64,000 nucleotides of DNA from Hymenoscyphus infarciens (Eukaryota > Ascomycota > Leotiomycetes > Helotiales > Helotiaceae). The first letter of the stretch is position 1; each line of letters begins with the position of its first letter. The DNA lies in the NCBI GenBank assembly GCA_001414345.1, contig LLCB01000262.1:16978-80977 (forward strand), written 5' to 3'. The notes beneath the pieces are model-generated. The model searched no databases, was not told the origin of the DNA, and worked only from the letters and a program-made list of their open reading frames with translations. A program made the position numbers and the translations under genes. This document shows, piece by piece, positions 52,565 through 63,046 of this stretch.

Positions 52565-55500
52565 ATGTCTTCTGCGACAACCAACAGACCATCAGGCGCC
52601 ATGACCAACGCAGTACGTTCTCGGCCTGCTTCCAAGCCCTGTTCATGTTCCCATGCTAACTCTCTCCCAGGCGCGGCCAACTCGATATGGAGGAGAATTC
52701 GGAACCGTCTCGGCCAGGCATAACAACGAAGAAAGAAACCCACAATCCTCGTCCCTCGCGCCAGCCTTTGGAAATGGCACCTCTTGGCAAGCCTCGAGCG
52801 GAATATGGGGTAAAAATGCGATTGGCAGCGGGATGCCAAACACAAAGAGAGATGCTTCCCGTTCTCGTGGTGGGTCTGCAAAGGACAGAGAGCCTTCTGC
52901 CGTTACTGATAGCAAAGTAGTAGGTGACGATACCGAATTTCCCTTGCCTAGCGGTTCTGGTGCCTTGAGAGGATCATCTCAGGCGGATCCTTGGGGGGCT
53001 CCCGCGAGTGGGCCATGGAATGCCCCAGATACCACTTCTCCCACTCTTCAGTCCTCCCACAGTGGAAGTGCTTCGCCAACTCATCACCGGAATAGCCTTC
53101 CTGCCACCGCTCAAGCGACGCTCTCCGAGATCCAGAACTCCTACCAACAATCCAGAATTGGTCAACCAGCCGCCTATGGAAGAGGGGCACCTAAGAGCAG
53201 CTTGGATCCATCCTCTGGACCATTTACCTTTGGGCGAAAACCATCATTTGTATATGCCGATGACAAGGAGAATTCATCACAGTTTAGCGGTTCCGGGGTG
53301 GAAAGCAACAATTACGAATATGATGGTTCCGCAAGAGGGTTCAAGGCAGATCAATTTGCACCACCAAATTTCCTAGCCGTCAACGGCAGTGCCTCCAGAG
53401 ACAGCAGCATTCCCCCATCCAGAGCTTCAGATTCTGGCCTCAACAGTGTTCATCCCTATGGGAGTGCTGCGTTTGGATCAATCGGTGCAACTCATACACC
53501 CACCAGTTCGATTCATTCGCAACGACCATCATTCTCCGGACCTTCCGTTTCTTACACCTCACAAGGCAACTCTTCCAGATTCGCGGACTCTACACAAATT
53601 GATGCCGGTTTAAGTGACAAATTTGCAGGTCTCGGTTTTGTTGAGACGGATCCTATCAATCCTACTCATGGTGCTCTCAACCCAAGCTATTCCCCGAATC
53701 AGCCGAAATTCGTCCCACAGCCTTTTGCGCACAACGGTGCATCAGCTTTGTGGGACTTGCCAAATGGTCCCAAGGGTGTCAATGGCCATGATCGTTACGG
53801 ATCGCAATCTTTCACCGACCAGGGTTATTTCAAGCCACATCTCAATGACAGAGGATCGGTTTCACCTGCGGGAAGTGATTATCGTCGAGGGTACAATAGT
53901 CCCAAATTCTACCCCTCTGGAGCAACCCCTCCCGTCGACCAAGTATATCGACCCACTTCAAGGGGTCCACGAATCCCGCAAGGGCCTAGTGAGATGGATC
54001 GACGATTTCAACAAAACATTCTTGCTTAACAGGCAGCTTACATGTATGGCAGTGGTACATTCCAAGGCCAATACCCTCCCCAGGCTTACGACTATCCGCC
54101 CCCTAACTTTAGGCCTGGAAATGTCCCATATGGATACCCAATGCCCATGCCTCCGTATGCCCCTGCACAAACCATTCCAACTCGACCAAAAGATCAAGAT
54201 GTTGGTGTGGGTGTTCGGAGTGTGCTTTTGGAAGAGTTCCGAGCAAACTCCAAGTCAAACAAGAGATACGAGTTGAAGGATATTTACAATCATGTTGTCG
54301 AGTTCAGTGGTGACCAGCACGGATCCCGGTTTATTCAACAAAAACTCGAGACTGCCAACAGTGATGAGAAGGAACAACTTTTCCGCGAAATCCAACCAAA
54401 TGCACTTCAGTTGATGACTGATGTATTTGGCAACTATGTCATTCAAAAATTGTTTGAACATGGCAACCAGATCCAGAAGCGAGTTCTTGCGGAGCAGATG
54501 AAGAACCATGTGATGGAATTGTCAATGCAGATGTACGGCTGCCGAGTTGTTCAAAAGGTAAGTTTCCAGTCCAGTATTGAGATCGTCCTCGGACTAACGC
54601 ATTTCTAGGCACTTGAGCATGTTCTCGCCGATCAGCAAGCTGAGCTCGTCGAAGAGCTTCGAGCAGATGTCCTGAAATGTGTCAAAGACCAAAATGGCAA
54701 CCACGTTGTTCAAAAAGCCATCGAGCGTGTTCCAACAGAGCACATTCAATTCGTCATCGAGGCATTCAGGGGCCAAGTTCACATTCTTGCCACTCATCCC
54801 TATGGTTGCCGTGTGATCCAAAGAATTTTGGAATACTGCAAACCACATGATCAAGCTGCTGTTCTCGAAGAACTTCACCAGTGCGCATCTATGCTCATCA
54901 CTGACCAGTATGGAAACTATGTTACTCAACACGTTATCCAACACGGCAAGCCGGTAGACCGCGCGAAGATCATCAAAATCATCTCAGCACAGCTTCTGAC
55001 CCTGTCCAAACACAAGTTTGCATCCAATGTTGTCGAGAAAAGTATCCAATTTGGCACTGCTGAACAGAGGAAAGGTCTCGTTGCTCAATTAACAGCTTTG
55101 CATAGCGACGGTTCAAGCCCATTACAACTCATGATGAAAGATCAATATGGCAACTATGTTATCCGTAAGTTTATTTCCCATGGCTCCTCCAATACACAAC
55201 TAACATTATGTAGAAAAACTCCTAGCACAACTCAAGGGAGCCGAGCGCGAGGCTTTCGTGGAGGATATGAAACCACAACTCATGCATCTGAAAAAGTACA
55301 GTTATGGCAAACAAATCACTGCCATCGAGAAACTTATCTTCACTGGTCCCGCGCCACCGTATATGACACCATCCTCGGTCACTGCACCAACCGGCCCTTC
55401 GAGGCCCATCGAAATCAACTCGAGTGCCCCTACACCAATGTTGACCAACGGCCACAATAGTCCGCAAAGCAGCAGTCTTCCCAGTACTAGCATCAGCATG

Positions 55501-55596
55501 ATAGACGATCCATCCGAAAGCACATCATCGGGAAAGACGGCAATCGAGGGGAACGATGCCATCTCCCCCCCAGAAGTTGTCATTAACGGAGTTTAG
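52565..55596 (+). CDS. puf3: Pumilio-domain RNA-binding protein (Puf3/PUM1 class)
   Basis: Exons 52565-52612, 52671-54557 (with an internal problem), 54609-55164 and 55214-55596. Residues 1 to about 510 are disordered and rich in Ser, Pro, Gly and Asn. The Pumilio homology domain covers about residues 510-860. Its eight repeats carry SRFIQ, NYVIQ, CRVVQ, NHVVQ, CRVIQ, NYVTQ, SNVVE and NYVIQ, the same base-contact residues as human PUM1, predicting UGUAUAUA in mRNA 3' UTRs. It should repress or destabilise target mRNAs in the cytoplasm. Oddity: an in-frame TAA at 54027-54029 lies between RRFQQNILA and QAAYMYG. A 48-nt intron (53989-54036, GTGAGA...GGCAG) removes it in frame and gives 941 aa; a Gln-to-stop change or readthrough is the alternative. 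The domain call is secure, the joining across the stop is not. The Puf3 symbol is by repeat code only. Confidence 0.9.
54027..54029 (+). other. In-frame TAA inside the Pumilio gene
   Basis: The frame before it (from 52671) and the frame after it (to 54557) are the same, so no base is lost or gained. CTTAAC immediately at the stop could be an intron branch point, which favours a short intron over a null mutation. Confidence 0.75.
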
Positions 55597-57163
55597 AATC
55601 TCGTTTACATTTTCCTTTCAATCATAACATTATCGACGGTCGAATAAAAACTCATGGCAGGCGCGAGTCAAACGGGAAACATTGGATTTGGGGAAACCGG
55701 AAAAGCAAAATTTCTACTTTAATTTGGTCTCTTGTTCGTGTGCGAGCTCCATATTTTCACTACAACTTCTTTTACATCCTTATTTGGGGGTTTTGGGGGT
55801 TGTTTATCTTAGTGTCATTTTTGTTTTTGTGTCTTCATATCTTTTTTTTCTACACAAGAGGGAGAAAAAATTGGGTTGTATGGATGAAAACTATGGATAT
55901 CACGAGTATTGTTATGTGGTGCCGTGGTAGGCTAGATATTATTATTGTTGCATCATCTTTATAAGGGAACTACTCACTGGGAGAAATCTGGGGAAAGACG
56001 GGAAGTCTTGTTTCTTGGGGACTTTTTTTTGTATGTTTTCCGGGGTTGTTTCTAATCCTTTTTTGTTCAGTACTTTTGCTTTCTATTTCCGAGTTTTGTT
56101 GGGTTTTTGGCGGTACCGTACGGAGTCCATTGCGGGAGACACTCATCGGATGAACGAGCGAGCGAGCTAGGGGTATAACATTGAGATATAGTGGGGGGCT
56201 TGATATGGTTTTGGTTTTGAGAGGAAAGAAGGTAAACTGGGCAGGAAGTAGATTACATGTTGGGGTATATTTTGTGTGTGTGATTTTTAGGTGGGATGGG
56301 AGGGGATTTAGGGGAACGCAAATGGATACATATACCACATCAACTTCATTTCCTGGAAAGAATAAACGTTTCCATCTTTTTCGCTCTCTCCTGTCCTGAT
56401 TTTCTGCCTCGTGAGATGATAATGTAAATTCGGATGGACTTGTTTGCTTGTGGTCGAAGTTACATCAGTCGGCATGAGGATGAATTAGAGGAATACTTTT
56501 AAGACTGTCTCGGGCCCTTTGTGAACCTAACGCGACGAGGATGCTTACCAGACTCAGAGAAACAGAAGGCTACGTTTCAACCATGAGGGTTAAAAATTTT
56601 CCAGAAACATTCTTTGGATGTGTGTGGTGTTTCGGGATTTAAAGATGGTACTAGTACGTTCTTGCTGTCGATAAAAGGGGAAAAAAGGGGGTCCGTTCTA
56701 CTCATATCTTTCTTTTCAAATCCCCAAGTAACATGTATTTCTTTGGGGGTTGTGATCATGAAGAGAAAAAGCCTACCGACTCCTATGATCGACGGAAGAT
56801 AGACGACGGCTGGGTTTGAAGAGCGTTGTTGGTGGTGGATGTCTGGGAACCTTTGGTGTTTTTTCTTTGGGTGGTTGTGGTTGTGGTTGTGAGGTTGATG
56901 AGGGATGGTGGTGGTGGTGGTGGTGGTGGTGGTGGTGCGATTGCGATTCACGCGGGTGTTGTGGTATCGTTAGGTTTAAACTTTTTCTCGGCGCGCGTGT
57001 TGAAGGGTGGTTGGTTGGGTTGTTGGAGGTGGTTGGGTTGTTGAGAGGTGGTGTTCTATGTTTTATGCACTGGTTGTATGATTGTATGATTGTATGATTT
57101 CTGGATAGATGTATGTATAAGACTCTAACTTCGCTGTAAGTAAGTGCAAAGGTTTTGTTAAGA
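55597..57163. other. Intergenic, Pumilio 3' flank
   Basis: About 1.57 kb. It begins with a T-rich stretch likely to be the 3' UTR of the Pumilio gene. A GGT microsatellite lies at about 56906-56936. No credible coding sequence. Confidence 0.5.
56906..56936. repeat. GGT trinucleotide microsatellite
   Basis: About ten consecutive GGT/TGG units. Confidence 0.9.
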
Positions 57164-57165
57164 TA

Positions 57166-57615
57166 CAGTGAGTTACGAGTTAAGCTTAGAAAAAAAAAAA
57201 ACTTCCTCCTTATTTATTTTTAGTTACTAGAAAACTAAAGTACTCTTTATGAAATAAAACTTAGCTAGAAAGAACTACTATATCTTCTTCTACCTTCTCT
57301 TTAATTATTACTATATCTAAGTAAGTATACTAAGAATAAACTTAATAATACTTAATTCTTAGAAAACTCTACTTTTATATTTCTACTAAAACTCTATAAA
57401 AAATTCGATATATATCTAAGTCTCTGTTTTCTTTCTAAAAAGTTTATAGAGTAAGAAAGAGAGTATAGAGCTCTTATTAGCTATTCTTAATAATATACTA
57501 ATATAAATTATTCTTAAGTAAAGAGAGAAAGAGTGTCGAGGTAAAAAAAAATAAGCTAAAAAACGCATAGTTTTCAAAATATTATTAAAAGCGAAGCTTA
57601 ACTTATAACTTACTA
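57166..57615. mobile_element. TA-family element, copy 3
   Basis: 450 bp, flanked by TA (57164-57165 and 57616-57617). The left end reads CAGTGAGTTACGAGTTAAGC and the right end TTAACTTATAACTTACTA. The interior matches copies 1 and 2 (for example AGAACTACTATATCTTCTTC in reverse orientation). AT-rich, RIP-mutated and non-coding. Confidence 0.82.
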
Positions 57616-57733
57616 TAAATGAAGTTTTTTTTACTTAGATTATCTAAGATGTTTATATAAATAGACTCTTTATTAGAGAAGCGAGTGCTTTACTACTTTT
57701 TAAAACATTCGAAAGTGTTTTTAATTAACCTAA

Positions 57734-58166
57734 GAGCCTATTTAGCTTATATATATCTAGGACATATACTACTAAAAATCAGGAGGTAATATATATATAT
57801 ATTTATATATACTAACTCTCTATATACACTAGTGTTTAGTATATATAGTTAAAAGTGATATAAATCCCTCGTTTAAACTTATATATCTTAGTATATATAT
57901 AAAGAGAATATACGCTACTAAAAAAAGATTTAGACCTCTAGAGGTATAAATCTTTAAAACTTTATATATATATATGTTTTCTTACTACTATTAAGACACC
58001 TATCTAAGAATATACATAAGGATATATACTACGAGCTAAACAAGCACTTAATATATTAAGAAACAATTAATAATATAGACTAACTTATACGAGGTTACTA
58101 TTTAAGGCATCTCGTTAAATATCCATATATATATATTTAAATAATTTATACGAGCCAAACAGGCCC
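57734..58166. mobile_element. Harbinger-like MITE, copy 2 (TSD TAA)
   Basis: 433 bp. Left end GAGCCTATTTAGCT (mutated), right end CGAGCCAAACAGGCCC. The duplication TAA is at 57731-57733 and 58167-58169; TAA is TTA on the other strand, so this copy may be in the opposite orientation. Confidence 0.85.
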
Positions 58167-58169
58167 TAA

Positions 58170-58735
58170 TTAATCTAAATACTCTTGAACAATATAAACT
58201 ACTAGATTAGCTTACTAAACTCACTTCTTGCTACCTTAAAGTAGCATCTCTGGGGAAGAACTGGGTATAAACTGGTTCGTCTTAGGCTGAAGTCAGCTTT
58301 GGGGATAGCTGTTGTCTGCTCTTCGTTGTTTGGGTGGGGAAAGCGTTGTGAGAAATGTGTGTGCATTGTTGGCTGTAGTTAGTCACAATACTTGGAGTAC
58401 AAATGCCTTATAAAAGTGGAGAGGGTAAAAGGCTACGGGGGAGTGCAATGTGGATACATAGCACTTCCCAGCGAGTTAATTGTCGACCAAAAAGTGAAGA
58501 TGCTCCAAAGATCTCTTTCTCTGGAAGCAGATGAGGTTTGTTGCTAAGCTGGTGTTTAGATCCTTACGCTGTGTAAGGCGCAGTGAGAAGTCCAAAAACT
58601 TTGCTTCTTGTTGTCGAATTTTTTTATTTTTTTTTGAATCCGTACTTGCTACTAAGTGCCTTTGTGAACATAGATGTTTTAGTCTTTTAGAATCTAATCT
58701 TTGGGTGTTAGAAACTGTTATGAGGAATGCATTTA
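58170..58735. other. Spacer between MITEs
   Basis: About 570 bp of normal composition. A short minus-strand frame (58476-58754) and a plus one overlap each other and extend into the next MITE; neither has recognisable features. Confidence 0.4.
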
Positions 58736-59168
58736 GGGCCTGTTTAGCTCGCATAAATCATTTAAATATATACATGGATATCTGACGAGATGCTCTAAAG
58801 ATTAACCTCGTATAATCTAGTATATAATATCAATTGTTTCTTATTATATTAAGTGATTGTTTAGTTCTTAGTATATATTCTAGTAGCTATTCTTAGTACG
58901 TAGCACTAAGTGCTAAAACGGGTGTCATAATAGTAGTAAGAAAAAATATATACATAAAGATTTAAAGATTTCCACCTCTTAAGGTCTAAATCTTTTTTAG
59001 TAGTATATATACACCAAGATAGATAAGGTTAAACGAAGGATTTGTAATACTTTCAAATATGTATGCCAAACACTGGTACATATCTAGAAACATATCTAGA
59101 CTTCGTATATATATATAAAATGATTTTTAGTAGTGTATATCCTAAAAATGCGCGAGCCAAACTGGCCC
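58736..59168. mobile_element. Harbinger-like MITE, copy 3 (TSD TTA)
   Basis: 433 bp, left end GGGCCTGTTTAGCTCG, right end CGAGCCAAACTGGCCC, flanked by TTA (58733-58735 and 59169-59171). It has the same length as copy 2. Confidence 0.88.
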
Positions 59169-59171
59169 TTA

Positions 59172-61320
59172 GACGGTAAACTTGGCTGTAACATTTGTTG
59201 TTCACGTATATGATCGGTGCAAATGTTGAGGTATAATCGGGCTGGGGAGATGTTGGATTTATACAAGTGTTCTGGGGGGGGGATGAGGTAGCAGTTTATC
59301 AAGTGGCTTCATCAGCAGGGGTAGTTAGAGCTCTTGAACCAACGTTGGGAAGATGTTGTACACTCTGTGGAGTTTTCAAGTGGTTGAGAAGATTAATTCG
59401 TTGAGTGGCGATTACAGGCTTTGGAAGATAGGTGAAAACTAGCTGCTTGTGTTGATAATCTCTCTTAAATGGTGATTGACTAGCAGTTTCGAGGAATTGG
59501 AATGATCTTATCATGTTACGTTTCAAGTATAGAGGGAATTTCGAAGTGTGAAGATTAGACTTCGTAAGTTGGTTAAGAACTCTTAGTATGCCATAGTTCT
59601 TCGTAGAATATCACTTAAGAAATTTGAGTGGGATAACTGCACTGATAAATAGGTAAATTAAACTTTAAAGACACAATCCCTCAATTGAGTTGAATTAAGA
59701 GAAACCATGAAGAATCAATAATCCCAAGTATTCTCAGCACCCAAGACAGAGACACGCTTGATATATAATTCGGATGAAGGCAATGAAATGGAGTACAGAG
59801 AAGGATAAAAGAGACTCGGTCGATGATATGTTGGACTCAGCAAGAGTGCTGACTTGGATATTCAAGAAATGACGGCTTTGTTGGAGCGAGTGACACAGTT
59901 TGGTATAGCAAAAAGCAAAAGCAAAAGCCAAAAGGAAGCAACAGGCCGTGAGGACCCGAAACTGGTGGATGGTGTTCACCAGTCACTTATCTTGTATCCG
60001 GAGTTCTGAAATGCGAGAAGGTGGAGTTTTGCTGTCGAATATTGTTCTAGTGTCGACAAGTTTATTAACGTACTATGTAAAGTTTGTCCAGGATTTTTTG
60101 GTGGTAGAAAGCAAATAAAGTGTTTTCTTGTGCGTTTTGGGGGTGGAATTTACAGGAGATTTTGTTGGAAGATGAACTGGTGAGACGAGCTAGTCAGTGT
60201 GCTACTGGAAGTTCGGTCATGTGTTACTTGTTAGCACTTTACTTCTTCTGCAGAGGGGGGTTTATAGAAAAATTGCGGGGTTTGCGGGTACTCTTTTACA
60301 AGGAATCTTTTCTCGGGAGTATGTTACTTGAGACCATTCGATTAGTGTATGTACATGTAATTTCTCTCGCGGGATTGAAAGGAAGTTCTAGGGGACATAT
60401 TATATTGCTCAAATGGGTCCGAAAATCGAAATCCTGTCAAAAGGCTAATGCCTTGCAACAAAACCACACAAGCAATTCCACTTTCTGCCAATGGCGGGAA
60501 GGCAAACCTGGGGATTCTACTGATTCTTCCTTGTTTTTGACAAAGCGAGTCTACAACGTCTATATGCGGATCTAGATAGGCGATGCAAGGAATCTACTAC
60601 CTATGTCCGGAGAAAGTGATGGCCGGAATGAAGGAACATGCCGAGGAGTGTTCCTCTTCTCCTTTTTAGGATAGTATTTTAGTATCGCTCTCCTCCTAGT
60701 ATAGCAAAAGAAGCTTCCTTGTAGCGTTATACTTCCTGACCGGAAAAAAAGTGAGGATTCGGTTCTTATGAATAAGCGTAACTATTCAATAAATCATGGT
60801 AGCGAGCCAGACCCAGTTTAAGACGTGAAAGAAGCACTTGTTAATGATTGAAGAACGAAATGTTCCTCGTAGGTTGTATACAGTCCTCGTTGCTCGATGT
60901 AATTGCAACGAGCCATATGACTAGGGTGCAGCTCGAAGAGGTTGTTGTTGGGGGGGTGGGGGGGTGGGGGGGGTAAGTTGCTTTCAATACATCATGGTCC
61001 TTGCTGTCTCATTGTTTGCTTTATACTCCTTTTTTATTATAAAAAAAAACAAGGGCTTTGATAGCAGAATAATCAATCGAGCGAGCAGATTCCTCTAAGT
61101 ATACTGTTACAAGTAAGGAAGGTATGTAAAAAAAACATGAAGTGTTGTTAGGGCGGAAACTAGAATTTCAAACCAGAGCGACCTGTTTCCTTTCAAAGTT
61201 CTGAACAAGTAGTTATTGAAGAAGCACAGCTTGCTCTAGATACAAAGCGACAGAAAGTAGAAAGGGTATATGGGATTAATTTCCGCTTGTTAAAATACCA
61301 TTTCAACTCTTGGGTCTTAC
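59172..61320. other. Gene-free stretch between MITE copies 3 and 4
   Basis: About 2.1 kb. The longest frame is plus 60120-60575 (151 aa), which has no domain I recognise and an irregular composition. A minus frame (59734-59979) begins with a hydrophobic segment (VLTACCFLLAFAFAF), but there is no further support. A guanine-rich run lies at about 60950-60973. Confidence 0.4.
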
Positions 61321-61323
61321 TTA

Positions 61324-61781
61324 GGGCCTGGTTGGCTCGTGTATTTCTAGGATATGCACTACTAAAAAACAAGAGGTAATATATATATGCACTAATTCTA
61401 TATATACACCAGTGTTTGGCGTACATATTTAAAAGTAATGTAAATCCCTCGTTTAACCTCGTATGGCTTAGTGTATATATAAATAGGATATGTACTACTA
61501 AAAAAAGATTTAGACCTCTAGTGGTGTAAATCTTTAAAAGTTTATATATATCTTTTATCTACTACCGCCATACCTCTATATATACTAACATATGCACCAA
61601 CATATGCACCAACATATGCACCAACATATGCACCAACATATGCACCACGAGCTAAACGATTACTTAAATATTAAGAAACAATTGATGATATACACTAACT
61701 TATACGAGGTTATTATTTAGGGCATCTTATCAGATATCTATATATATATATTTAAATAATTTATACGAGCTAAATAGGCCC
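61324..61781. mobile_element. Harbinger-like MITE, copy 4, with internal 12-mer repeat
   Basis: 458 bp, left end GGGCCTGGTTGGCTCG, right end CGAGCTAAATAGGCCC, flanked by TTA (61321-61323 and 61782-61784). It carries about five tandem copies of the 12-mer ACATATGCACCA (61588-61648), which the other copies lack and which accounts for its extra length. Confidence 0.88.
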
Positions 61782-62016
61782 TTATATAGTGAGTTACGAG
61801 TTAAGCTTCCCTTTTAACAATATTTTATAAACCGTGCGTTTTTAGATTTTTTTATTTTACTAAGATACTCTTTCCTTCTTTACTTAATAATAACGTATAT
61901 TATTATATTCTTAAGAATAGATAATAAGAGCTCTATACTCTCTTTCTTACTTTATAAACTTTTTAAGAAGAAAACAGACATTTAGATATATATCTAAATT
62001 TTTATAGGGTCTTAGT

Positions 62017-62777
62017 TACGGCATCCCGTATGTACCAAAAGTCGGAAACGACTAAATCGCAAATCGCAAATCGTAAATCGTAAAGTATTACTTTTTGTAA
62101 GTATAAATATATATTTTTTAAATTTAAGTTCTCTCTCCCTCCTTTACCCCTCCCCTCCTCTAGACTAGATACTATAGATAGTCTTAACTATAGCAACTAA
62201 ATAGAGGATAGGGAGGGAAGACAAGTATTATATATATAGTAGTAATATTACCTCCTTATTCTCTATCTCTATTACCTAAATCTTATCTCGTATTCTTTCT
62301 ATTATTTTTAGATAAATAAGAGAGAAAGAGAGGAAGAGGGGAAGAGGGAAGAGGGGAAGAGGGAAGAGGGGAAGAGGGAAAGAGTAGGGGGAATGTTTGT
62401 TTTAAACTCCCCTTACCTACGCTAGGAAAAACCTTCCCCTAGAATGTTTACTACCTCCTACTCTCTCCTTTACTTACCCCCTTACCTTACCCTCATTCTT
62501 CTCCTACTCTCTCTTACACTCTCTTAGTATACGTAATATATACCTAGGTAGAAGAATAAGAGAGCAAGAGAGTAAGAGAGCAAGAGAGTAAGAGAGCAAG
62601 AGAGTAAGAGAGCAAGAGAGTAAGAGAGCAAGAGAGCAAGAGAGTAAGAGAGTAAGAGAATAGGATAATATAATTTAAGATTTACTATATCTGTTAACTT
62701 TTGTAATTTACGATTTACGATTTACGATTTGCGATTTAGTCGTCGTTTCCGACTTTTGGTATATACGGGACGCCCTA
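62017..62777. mobile_element. Subterminal-repeat element, copy 2 (nested)
   Basis: 761 bp. Left end TACGGCATCCCGTATGTACC, right end GGTATATACGGGACGCCCTA. Next to these are CGGAAACGACTAAATCG and its inverted match, then tandem AAATCGCAAATCGT-type repeats. It is flanked by a 5-bp direct repeat TTAGT (62012-62016 and 62778-62782). The interior contains GAAGAGGG-type and AAGAGAGCAAGAGAGT tandem repeats (62330-62390 and 62548-62660). It is non-coding, so any transposase must come from elsewhere. Confidence 0.78.
62548..62660. repeat. 16-bp purine tandem repeat
   Basis: About six units of AAGAGAGCAAGAGAGT, partly degenerate at the right. It lies inside the nested element at 62017. Confidence 0.85.
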
Positions 62778-63046
62778 TTAGTAGATTTATAAGAGTATGA
62801 AATTTTTTCTTATAAAAAGGGGTTTTCTAAGAATTAAGTATTATTAAGTTTATTCTTAGTATACTTGCTTAGTTATAGTAATAAAGAGGTATAAGAAGAT
62901 ATAGTAGTTCTTTCTAGCTAAGTCTTATATCTTAAAGAGTACTTTAGTTTTCTATTTTCTAAAATAAATAAGAAAGAAGAAAAAAAATCTAAAAACGCAC
63001 GGTTTATAAAATATCGTTAAAAGGGAAGCTTAACTTGTAACTCATA

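Larger units (their letters stand above)
61787..63044. mobile_element. TA-family element, copy 4, with nested insertion
   Basis: Left end TAGTGAGTTACGAGTTAAGC after a TA at 61785-61786. The right end is GCTTAACTTGTAACTCA followed by TA at 63045-63046, apparently short of three terminal bases. Minus the nested element (62017-62777) about 490 bp remain, the normal size. The left TA directly abuts the TTA duplication of the MITE at 61324. Confidence 0.78.

Noticed and set aside
56577..56951. 124-aa Thr/His-rich minus-strand frame
   Set aside because: It is the reverse reading of a GGT microsatellite and the 3' flank of the Pumilio gene.
60120..60575. 151-aa plus-strand frame
   Set aside because: Irregular composition and no recognisable motif; not supported as a gene by sequence alone.
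62548..62660. Regular repeats resembling a CRISPR array
   Set aside because: Units are contiguous 16-mers without spacers, inside a transposable element of a eukaryote.
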